Below are positions 17,853 to 24,952 of a stretch of 64,000 bases of DNA, in pieces. The notes beneath the pieces were generated by a model. That model was given only the letters and a program-made list of their open reading frames with translations. It was not told the DNA's origin and searched no databases. Each line of letters begins with the position of its first letter. The stretch's first letter is position 1. The position numbers were made by a program, and so were the translations under genes. This DNA comes from Sphaerobacteraceae bacterium (GTDB lineage Bacteria > Chloroflexota > Chloroflexia > Thermomicrobiales > Thermomicrobiaceae). The stretch is taken from the NCBI GenBank assembly GCA_007695115.1, contig REEK01000170.1, positions 62,001 to 126,000 on the forward strand. Reading direction: 5' to 3'.

Positions 17853-19097
17853 CTAGTTCGCTGCGATGCCGGCATCTCCCGCGTGGTCATATTCGACGTC
17901 GTGTATCAGCGTTTCCAGCAGTTTGTTCTTCGTAATCTGGCCAACCAATACGCCGGATTCGTCGACGACTGCGACCGGAAATCGAGTTCCGATCACAAGC
18001 GGGAATACGTCCAGGAGCGCAGCGTCTGGACTGGTGCTAACTGCCCGCTCGACCTGGTCTACCCAGTTACCACCGCCTCCGGTATCGTTCGCCGACTCTC
18101 TCAATGCATGCAGCCAGATCCTGCCGATCAGTTGCTGATCCGCATCGACCACGAAGCTCCCACGCTCATGCTCCTCGATCACCCTTTGAATGGTGAGCCG
18201 AAGGTCTGTCATGTCGGGTTGTATCGTGATCACGTTCGAATCCATGATGGACTTCGCGGTCAGGACCTTGGCGAGCGAGGCACCTTCAACGAAACTCTCG
18301 ATGTACTCATCAGCCGGGTTAGTTACCAGTTCATTCGGCGTCGCGATCTGCACGATCTCGCCCTCGCGCATGATGGCAATGCGGTCCCCAAGAGTGAGCG
18401 CCTCGTCAAGGTCGTGGGTGACCATGATCGTCGTGTGTCCGATCTCCTCCTGCAAACGAGCGAACTCACGCTGCATTCTATTGCGAATCAGTGGATCCAG
18501 GCCTGAGAACGGTTCATCCATCAGCAAGAGTTGAGGGTCATTCGCCAGCGCACGTGCGACCCCAACCCGCTGTTGCATACCCCCGCTCAACGCGTTCGGG
18601 TACTCATCCTCCCACCCCTGGAGTCCCACTTGAGCGATGGCTTCGAAAACTCGCTCACGGCGTTGCTTCCGCGGGATGCCACGGACATACAGGCCAAACT
18701 CAACGTTTTCCATTACGGTTCTATGCGGTTGAAGTCCGTAGCGCTGGAAGACCATTGCCGTCTCACGCGACCGCAGTTGTCGAACCTCCTTGTCGCTCAG
18801 CTTCATAATATCCCGACCGTTGATCAGGACCTCACCCGTGACAGGTTCGATGAGTCGAATAATCGAGCGGAGCAGCGTCGACTTCCCGCAACCGGAGAGT
18901 CCCATAATGATGAAGAACTCACCTTGATGAACGACGAAAGAAGCGTCTCGCACGGCGACAAACGCCCCGGTTTGTCGCTGTATCTCGTCGCGTGAAATTC
19001 CTTGAGCGACCATCTCCAAAGCGTTTTGTTGGTTGCGGCGTCCACCGAACAGTTGAGAAACGTTCCGTACATCGAGCACAATATTCTGATTATTCAT
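17853..19097 (-). CDS. proV: glycine betaine/proline-type ABC transporter ATPase (ProV/OpuAA-like)
   Basis: ATPase subunit of osmoprotectant importers. The 414-residue protein begins with the QAT-family N-terminus (ALEMVAQGISRDEIQRQTG). It has Walker A GLSGCGKST, the Q-loop FQRYGLQPHRTV, signature LSGGMQQRVG, Walker B LLLMDEPFSGLD and H-loop MVTHDLDEAL. Two CBS-like domains (about 275-400) end the protein, as in ProV, where they sense ionic strength. Normally proW and proX follow; here downstream is only relic DNA. The nucleotide-binding part looks intact, so either it serves a distant permease or it is an orphan in a decaying element. Confidence 0.88.
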   Translation of the reverse strand: MNNQNIVLDVRNVSQLFGGRRNQQNALEMVAQGISRDEIQRQTGAFVAVRDASFVVHQGEFFIIMGLSGCGKSTLLRSIIRLIEPVTGEVLINGRDIMKLSDKEVRQLRSRETAMVFQRYGLQPHRTVMENVEFGLYVRGIPRKQRRERVFEAIAQVGLQGWEDEYPNALSGGMQQRVGVARALANDPQLLLMDEPFSGLDPLIRNRMQREFARLQEEIGHTTIMVTHDLDEALTLGDRIAIMREGEIVQIATPNELVTNPADEYIESFVEGASLAKVLTAKSIMDSNVITIQPDMTDLRLTIQRVIEEHERGSFVVDADQQLIGRIWLHALRESANDTGGGGNWVDQVERAVSTSPDAALLDVFPLVIGTRFPVAVVDESGVLVGQITKNKLLETLIHDVEYDHAGDAGIAAN

Positions 19098-19767
19098 GAC
19101 GCGATCCTCTTCAGGCTCTCGGGTTAAAGCAGTCGAACAATAATTGTAAGTTCACGTATGGCACTTGTTTGCGTTTTGCCATTCACCTGCATGATACGAA
19201 CATTCTTGTCGCAGAACAGCCAATTCGAACCGCGTGATGCAACAAGGACGTGGCACTTGTGTACGGTTACAGCTGTGCTTCAGTGCAACAAACATCAAAA
19301 GGCACAGTTACTCTATAAGCAAAGAATGATTGAAGCAGAGACGCCGTCGCGGAGCGTGGTTGATCTGCGCCGGCGAGCAGCTCGCGGTGCTCAGCGTAGC
19401 CACCGTGTAGACATATTCTGGGATGGAGAACTATGCCTCGTCGGGTTGAGACGATGGGAGCGTAACTCTGCGATCTCTAAATTCGAAGAACAGCAAGAGT
19501 TCGCCCGAAATGACCGAGATATTCCCTCGGTTCAATTCGTCGATGACGATGACGGATCACCCTGCCTCAACCCTGCGCTGACGACAGCGCGTGATGGGTC
19601 ACATTGAAATCTCCGCAAACTCGGAAGACCTGGTTCATGGGCGCACACGGTAGCAGCCACAAGGTCGCGTATAACCCGATGATGTTTGCGTGGTATTGAC
19701 CTTGCGTCGAGGTGGAGTACGCAGTAACGCGTTCTAATCGAGCAACCAAGAAAGGATTGAGTGAACA
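19098..19767. other. 670-base stretch without a convincing gene
   Basis: A plus-strand open frame (19158-19607, 149 codons) has no recognisable motif, many Arg/Cys/Trp residues and no ribosome site, so I do not call it. The stretch holds the promoter regions of the two flanking divergent genes. No clean -10/-35 pair was found. Confidence 0.35.
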
Positions 19768-20097
19768 ATGAGTTGGACACCACAGCAACATGAAGACTAC
19801 GATGCGCTGAAAGGCTACGACGTCTACAGCAGCGACAACGAGAAGATTGGCACTGTCCGTGAGATCTTTCATCCGCAGGAAGATATAACTACTGCGGTAG
19901 GGCGTCACTACTTCCGGGTCGAACCAGGTACGCTTGAAGGATTGTTCAAAGATGTCGATGAAGTCTTTGTGCCGGAAGGGCTCGTACAGCGGGTCGATCC
20001 AGAAAACGAGAGCGTAATTCTCGAGGTGCCAAAGAGCCAGTTGAACGAGCACGAGTTTGGCCGTCCAGCCGATATCGACTCGTTCCGGAGCAGCTAA
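19768..20097 (+). CDS. PRC-barrel/DUF2171-like small protein
   Basis: 109 residues, soluble and acidic, with the beta-barrel start ALKGYDVYSSDNEKIGTVREI and further strand pairs (HYFRVEPG, EVFVPEGLVQRVDPENESV). PRC-barrel-like domains occur in RNA-processing, photosynthetic and general stress proteins; no specific role can be given. The ATG at 19768 follows GAAAGGATTGAG. It carries its own terminator. It is one of the few intact genes of the tRNA-Gly island. Confidence 0.65.
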   Translation: MSWTPQQHEDYDALKGYDVYSSDNEKIGTVREIFHPQEDITTAVGRHYFRVEPGTLEGLFKDVDEVFVPEGLVQRVDPENESVILEVPKSQLNEHEFGRPADIDSFRSS

Positions 20098-20131
20098 CGT
20101 CGATACAGAACAAAGAGTTACGACAACGATG

Positions 20132-20164
20132 CGGGCTGAGGGTTAATCCCCCGGCCCGTTGTTC
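20132..20164 (+). terminator. terminator of the PRC-barrel gene
   Basis: Stem CGGGCTGAGGG/CCCCCGGCCCG, with one wobble and one mismatch, followed by TTGTTC, 34 bases after the stop. Confidence 0.6.
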
Positions 20165-20369
20165 ATTCGCGAAGGAACCGTGATCCAATGAAACTCGGCA
20201 ACTGATGTTGACTTCCGCGGAGATAACGGCCATATGGCGGCACCACCTCGACCTCGATTCTCCCCAGTTTCCCTCGTCCGAGCGCGTGGATGGGACAGAG
20301 TTGTCCTCCCCGCAGATTAACCCAACAACCTTCGCCTTTTACTAAGTACTGGTAGCGATGAAAACGAAG

Positions 20370-20555
20370 CTAGCTTGTTCTGGCCGCTGAAGGATCATGT
20401 CGTGGCGCGCTGACCTCGACCAGTGGCAGATGGTCGACAAATCTCTCCAAGTCCTCAGCCCCTCGGTCGAAATACTCCTCAGCTTCGAGGAACAGATCCT
20501 GGTCGTCGGTTTCTATCGCCTAGTTCATCAGTTCGATGCCGTCGGGCAGGTGCAT
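20370..20555 (-). pseudogene. gene relic with internal TAG
   Basis: On the minus strand the frame reads MHLPDGIELMN, TAG, then AIETDDQDLFLEAEEYFDRG and AEDLERFVDHLPLVEV before a second TAG at 20370. The acidic, amphipathic sequence is protein-like over 60 codons. Restoring the first TAG to CAG (Gln) would join the halves by one C-to-T change. Upstream the same frame meets TAA near 20620 with no start. I do not recognise the family. Confidence 0.35.
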
Positions 20556-21119
20556 CAAGGCAGCGACAAGGGACTGGTGGGCGAATCGACGGGCCGATAG
20601 TGGCTGACTGATCGCTCGTTACTTGACAAGGTTGGGGGGTAACTGGGGGTCAAGTTTCAGGTGCCTGTCCACCAAGCCCTGCGCTGTCGGCGCCGTAATC
20701 GTAATCTCTTACCCCACCGAGACGATAGATTCAGCTCGACGATCAGTTCGCTCAATACTCGGCGGTCAGCGAACTGAATGCGATAGGGAGAAAACACGCT
20801 GCTACAAGGTAGGCAGCCCGCGCGGGAAGGGATCGAATCGACGGCTTAATCGTCTGAAACTAGCTATATGGCCAAGTCGTTCGGTACATAGTAGAATCCA
20901 TTCAACGAATGTGTGAACCATGTCGGTAGGCAATGTCTAGCAAGCATCAAAACCTATCAGCTCAACTTCCCACAGAATTTTCTAGAGTGCGAGCTCTAGC
21001 CGACGGATTCACCCCTTTCCGACTGGTGAGGGCGTGAAGAACCCCTGTTTCGTCAACTCTGAAAAGGCTCGCCATCCATTGGGGATGGTTAGTGCCGATG
21101 ACTCTAGCGAGGAATACGC
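20556..21119. other. degraded intergenic DNA of the island
   Basis: Stops in all frames and no intact gene. It contains the upstream remains of the relic ending at 20370 and the leader of the small membrane genes at 21120. Confidence 0.35.
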
Positions 21120-21287
21120 ATGAAATTGAATGACCTGCCACTCGCCCTGTTCCTGGTTGCCGCATTCATATCCTTCGTCTTTTCCGTGACGCTCTGGTTT
21201 TTCGTTGACAAGGATACCGGCCTCTTTGTTGGTCTCTGGGTTCCGTCGATTCTTGCATTGGCAGCAGCGATTCGGAGGCCACGATGA
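21120..21287 (+). CDS. small two-helix membrane protein, unknown function
   Basis: 55 residues, MKLNDLPLALFLVAAFISFV then FSVTLWFFVDKDTGLFVG and LWVPSILALAAAIRRPR. That gives two hydrophobic segments (about 8-28 and 34-50) joined by VDKD. AGGAA lies five bases before the ATG. Its TGA overlaps the ATG of the next tiny gene (ATGA), so both are probably translated together. Such pairs can be accessory subunits of transporters, but no partner is adjacent. Confidence 0.6.
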   Translation: MKLNDLPLALFLVAAFISFVFSVTLWFFVDKDTGLFVGLWVPSILALAAAIRRPR

Positions 21288-21400
21288 TCCTCGAAGTCTT
21301 CGTGGCACTTACTGGCATTATTGTATTCACAATTGTGTTGATCGCCGGATATCTCACCCTCTCTGCCTCCGAAGAGGGGGACGACGGCAACCGCCGCTAG
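21284..21400 (+). CDS. single-helix mini-protein coupled to the preceding gene
   Basis: 38 residues: MILEVFVALTGIIVFTIVLI, then AGYLTLSASEEGDDGNRR. One membrane helix with an acidic cytoplasmic-type tail. A perfect GGAGG lies five bases before the ATG, inside the end of the previous gene, which strongly supports translation. The layout (helix plus short charged tail) recalls small subunits of secondary transporters; that likeness is only in shape. Confidence 0.6.
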   Translation: MILEVFVALTGIIVFTIVLIAGYLTLSASEEGDDGNRR

Positions 21401-21975
21401 AAGCTTGCGCCAGATAGATAGAGGCCAGCACGATCGCGAACACATCTGGTCTCAGCGAAGCGATCACTAAACAGGGGGAATGCAGAGCTGCGAACAGGCC
21501 CCCCTAGCCTGATGTTAACTAATAGCCTGCAACGATGCCCATTCTGCTGACGTTGCAATCGAAATTAGATATAGCAACGCTACTTTCAACCTCTATGATC
21601 CCGTCACCGCGTTGACGCCGCACCCCTGCCACACCATATGCTCCGAACCCGCAAGCCCACAGAGATATCCCTGAGGATCTGCAATCGTCGCCTTCGTTCG
21701 CGAACATGTCAGGTTGTCGCCGGTTCGAATTCTGTCTCCCGCTCTTAGAGAATATCCCCGTCTGGTGATTCCGGGTGGGGATGTCTTTGTGCCTTGGCGT
21801 TGCTTTTCTGGCTCGATCATGAGGTTGAGCGATTATCCAGTGAGACTAGCGCTCCTGTAGCGCGATATGACGATCAGAGCCTCACACTGGCATTCGTATT
21901 GCGCCCAGGGCTTCCATTCCGGTCCGAAGCCGGACGTTCGCATGCACCAGTGAATACTGACAAGGAGGCTACCTG
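21401..21975. other. island right edge and junction
   Basis: No gene called. It contains the truncated tRNA-Gly copy and terminator (21710-21780), then the leader of the SRPBCC gene with its AGGAGG site. Confidence 0.5.
21710..21780 (+). repeat. right copy of the duplication (attR-like): tRNA-Gly 3' fragment and terminator
   Basis: 21710-21743 matches 32 of 34 bases of the tRNA-Gly 3' end; both changes fall in the 3' side of the T stem. No 5' tRNA half precedes it. After the same 13-base gap comes a hairpin, CCCCGTCTGG/CCGGGTGGGG with loop TGATT, the counterpart of 15928-15952; it pairs completely if three G-U pairs are allowed. Confidence 0.75.
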
Positions 21976-22413
21976 TTGCGGATTGAAGAGAGCGTAGAGA
22001 TTTCGCTGCCACCGGTAAGGGTTTACGAATTCATCGCAGACGTCAACAATCTCACCCGTTGCTCGGATGTGATAACCGAAGTCCACAACGCGCCAGATCG
22101 TGCTGTACAGGTCGGCGACACCTATACGACGAAAGCAACAGTGATGGGGCGCACCGTAACGACGGCTCATCGCGTTGTCACCGCTGATCCCCCAAACCGA
22201 TTGGAGATGGATGGCAAGAACGGCACACTAAACCTGAAGGTTGTTATTGTGTTCGAGCCTTCGGACAGTGGAACGCGCGTCACGCAGATCGGTGAAGGTG
22301 AACTTGGTGGGGCGTTGCGATTCGTTCGACCTGTGGTTGAGCGGACCGTGCGGCAACAAGTTCGCGGTGATCTCGCAAACCTGAAACGCATTCTTGAAGA
22401 GCATAGTTCGTAG
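21976..22413 (+). CDS. SRPBCC (START/polyketide cyclase-like) family protein
   Basis: 145 residues with the SRPBCC pattern: RIEESVEISLPPVRVYEFIA at the N-terminus, then VQVGDTYTTKATVMGR, PPNRLEMDGK, FEPSDSGTRVTQIGEGEL and a long C-terminal helix (ERTVRQQVRGDLANLKRILE). The fold forms a hydrophobic ligand cavity; ligand unknown. It starts with TTG at 21976, seven bases after AGGAGG. First apparently native gene right of the island. Confidence 0.75.
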   Translation: MRIEESVEISLPPVRVYEFIADVNNLTRCSDVITEVHNAPDRAVQVGDTYTTKATVMGRTVTTAHRVVTADPPNRLEMDGKNGTLNLKVVIVFEPSDSGTRVTQIGEGELGGALRFVRPVVERTVRQQVRGDLANLKRILEEHSS

Positions 22414-22609
22414 GCTGGATCTTCACTGCCATCATCTTGTATTGCAGATCAGTCCCTGAAGTACTCGGATTGCGTTGTTCAATGCCTACAGTGGGCCAGG
22501 CAAATCCGCCGCAAAATTGCGGATCGTTACCGTTGTCATACTCACCGAATCCATCCCGTCTGGTACTGTAGCGGTGCGTGGATTTCAGACGTGATCAAAG
22601 GGAGTGCTA

Positions 22610-22930
22610 ATGAGCGCCAATACGGCCGGATTCGTTGTGGTAGACGTCTGGAAAGTGAAGCCGGGCAAGGAGGAGTCGATCAGGGAGGTGCTGGCGGCGG
22701 CGCACCGGAAGTTCTCGGAACGACCAGAGATTCTGTCGGTCGACTATTGCCTGGCGGGTGGCGACCCGAGCCGTTACCTCGTGGTATTCCGATACACCAG
22801 CGAGGAGGCCCGGGAAGCGTTCGTGCAGACTGAGGAGCTCAAGGTGACTATGCAGACGCTTCAGGATTACTGGGACCTCGACGATGTGTTCGTCAAAGGC
22901 CCAGCATCCGACCTTCCGCGGTTCGATTGA
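22610..22930 (+). CDS. antibiotic biosynthesis monooxygenase (ABM)-like small protein
   Basis: 106 residues of the dimeric ferredoxin-like ABM type: GFVVVDVWKVKPGKEESIRE, ILSVDYCLAGGDPSRYLVV and YTSEEAREAFVQTEELKVTM. Members include cofactor-less quinol monooxygenases and heme-degrading enzymes; no catalytic residue identifies which. ATG 22610 lies five bases after GGGAG. Its TGA directly abuts the stop of the convergent DUF4012 gene with no base between. Confidence 0.65.
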   Translation: MSANTAGFVVVDVWKVKPGKEESIREVLAAAHRKFSERPEILSVDYCLAGGDPSRYLVVFRYTSEEAREAFVQTEELKVTMQTLQDYWDLDDVFVKGPASDLPRFD

Positions 22931-24802
22931 TTACTCTTCGATCCACTCGATCTCGGGACAGCTTCCATCCAGCAGGAGGACGATGTCCCGGTCGCCCCAG
23001 TACTCAACCACTTCATCGCACCCGGACTGTTCGATCCCGCCATACATCGTCACCAGACCAGGCTGACGTCGCAAGAGCAAACGTTCAGTGATCGGCATCG
23101 AGAACTCGATAGTGATCTCTTCAGTCGTCTCGACGTGCAGATTCACCACGTACGCACCACCGGAACTCGCGTCCGGATCTTCAACAGCATCGACGGACGA
23201 GTCGAGCAGCGTGGCATTCTCCGGGAGATTTACATCGATCCAGTATCGCTGGAACCCCTCATAAAATGGGTCACCACCAGCGGCACCGGTATGTTCCAGC
23301 GAAATCGTCGCCGTAACATTTACCGAATCATCTTCATCATCCGGCTCGAAGTACAGGTCCATCGTAGGTTGCATGGCCAGACTGGTCTTCAGGCCTGTCA
23401 CGTTGGCGAAAATTGTGGACAGAGTCGGCGTATCTGGTTGCGGTTCGAGCAGTCCCGCCCAATTCCGCTCCTCCAGGAACTGTTGGACATTCTCATCTTC
23501 ATGGTACGCCTGCATGTCGCGTTGATCGAGACGATCGAACATCATCAAGACCGCAGGAATAAGGTCATCCCGATCACCCAGTGAGAGCTGGTCAATCAGC
23601 ACCTCGCCGATCAGTTCGATGACCTCCTTGTGCCCCGTTTCTCCCTCGCCTGTCTCTCGCTGTACCCGGCGCTGTCGTTCAGACTCCTCCAGCAGGTTGT
23701 CTGACGTGATTGTTCGAGTCTCACCGTCGACTTCAACTTCAATTTCGCCAGCAACATCGATTAAATCCTGGAACGTTTCCGGCTGCACAGCCGCAACGCC
23801 GTGGAGTTCAGGCCAGCCGGACGCGTCAGCCATCTCAATCAGCATCGAGGCGGAGTCCGGGAAGTTCGGCCACCAGTTTGCGTCCTGGAACTGCAACTTG
23901 TCAGGCCGGACATACTCACTAATTGCCCACGGTGGCTCGATCTCATGCGAAGTCACCCGGGAATAGGCCCGACTTATATCGTACACATCCTGGAACTCGT
24001 AACTGGAGATCTGCCCGCGGTGAAGCTCGAGAACTGTGATCGTTCCAACGAAACCTCCGGTGGGTCTGAGTTCGGTTGGATTCTGGAAGAGCACCAGATA
24101 GCGGCGCTGTTCATCGATGCCGAGCGCCTCATACGCCATCTCTCGCTGCTGAGCCAGCTCGATCTGACTTCCAAAGTCTTCGATCATCTGGTCGATTCGG
24201 TAAAGGTTTCCCTGAACACGACCCGGTAGCTCCGATTCATCGATCTTGTCGCGCCTGGTTAGTGCTTCATCCATGATCAGGAGTGCTTCGTCGATTTCGG
24301 AATCTCGACGATGAATCACTTCGAGCCAGGTCTCCCCATCGTCCTGGGGATCGAAACGGAATCCCTGTTCGTCCAGCGCTGTCATCGATTCGTTGGCGAT
24401 GTTGGCAATGATCTGGCCAGACTCGGCGAGAAGCGCGGCAACTTCCAGCATCTCCATCATGGATCGGTATCGTGCGGAACCGAACTCAGCTACACGGTCG
24501 AGCCCGAGCGGAAGACTCGATGCATCCTCCATACGTTCGACCCGCTGTGCCAGGGTAGCGAACTCACGTTCGAGCCATGCCATGTCTTCCGGATTGAGTT
24601 CATAGATCTCCCGTTCGCCGAGATACTCCTGAATGGAATCTATCTGCTCGAGTGTTTGTTCATACTCGTCATCCGCTGTTTGCACACGCCCACATCCAGC
24701 GACAAGAACCGCCAGAATAAGGACCGACACAACAAGAAAGCGCATTCGCGCAGCCGAGGGCAGGTGTTTGCTGAATAGCGGACTCTGACTCATTGACTGC
24801 AT
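22931..24802 (-). CDS. DUF4012 lipoprotein
   Basis: 623 residues. A lipoprotein signal (hydrophobic 21-35, lipobox LVAGC, Cys about 37) leads into a helical, heptad-like N-terminal region (about 45-230). The DUF4012 core follows, with YLVLFQNPTELRPTGGFVGT, LQFQDANWWPNFPDSA and GVAAVQPETFQDLIDVAGEI. A beta-rich C-terminal part ends with PGLVTMYGGIEQSGCDEVVE. DUF4012 resembles the core of LytR-CpsA-Psr-like surface proteins in some classifications, but no activity is proven. It is the downstream member of a tandem pair with the gene at 24953. Confidence 0.8.
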   Translation of the reverse strand: MQSMSQSPLFSKHLPSAARMRFLVVSVLILAVLVAGCGRVQTADDEYEQTLEQIDSIQEYLGEREIYELNPEDMAWLEREFATLAQRVERMEDASSLPLGLDRVAEFGSARYRSMMEMLEVAALLAESGQIIANIANESMTALDEQGFRFDPQDDGETWLEVIHRRDSEIDEALLIMDEALTRRDKIDESELPGRVQGNLYRIDQMIEDFGSQIELAQQREMAYEALGIDEQRRYLVLFQNPTELRPTGGFVGTITVLELHRGQISSYEFQDVYDISRAYSRVTSHEIEPPWAISEYVRPDKLQFQDANWWPNFPDSASMLIEMADASGWPELHGVAAVQPETFQDLIDVAGEIEVEVDGETRTITSDNLLEESERQRRVQRETGEGETGHKEVIELIGEVLIDQLSLGDRDDLIPAVLMMFDRLDQRDMQAYHEDENVQQFLEERNWAGLLEPQPDTPTLSTIFANVTGLKTSLAMQPTMDLYFEPDDEDDSVNVTATISLEHTGAAGGDPFYEGFQRYWIDVNLPENATLLDSSVDAVEDPDASSGGAYVVNLHVETTEEITIEFSMPITERLLLRRQPGLVTMYGGIEQSGCDEVVEYWGDRDIVLLLDGSCPEIEWIEE

Positions 24803-24952
24803 CCATCCTGGGGTTAACTCTGCAAATGATTACAAAGACGTACAATTCAACAAACGGGGTGGCGAGATTAAAACCCTTGCTTGACTGTAAATGATAACTC
24901 AACAGGCGACCATTGAGTTACGTGCGATTTCAGCGGTGCACAGAATTTGTGC

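Noticed and set aside
19158-19607. 149-codon plus-strand open frame
   Set aside because: No ribosome site, no recognisable motif and unlikely composition; kept only as a comment in the intergenic entry.
20397-20600. Plus-strand 67-codon frame
   Set aside because: The opposite strand gives a far more protein-like sequence, so this is the shadow of the relic gene.
15916-21709. Complete mobile element with its own integrase
   Set aside because: I looked for a tyrosine or serine recombinase in all frames and found no R..HxxR..Y pattern or resolvase-like start.
21593-21820. Minus-strand frame with AGDRIRTGDNLTC
   Set aside because: It is the antisense translation of the truncated tRNA-Gly copy, not a gene.
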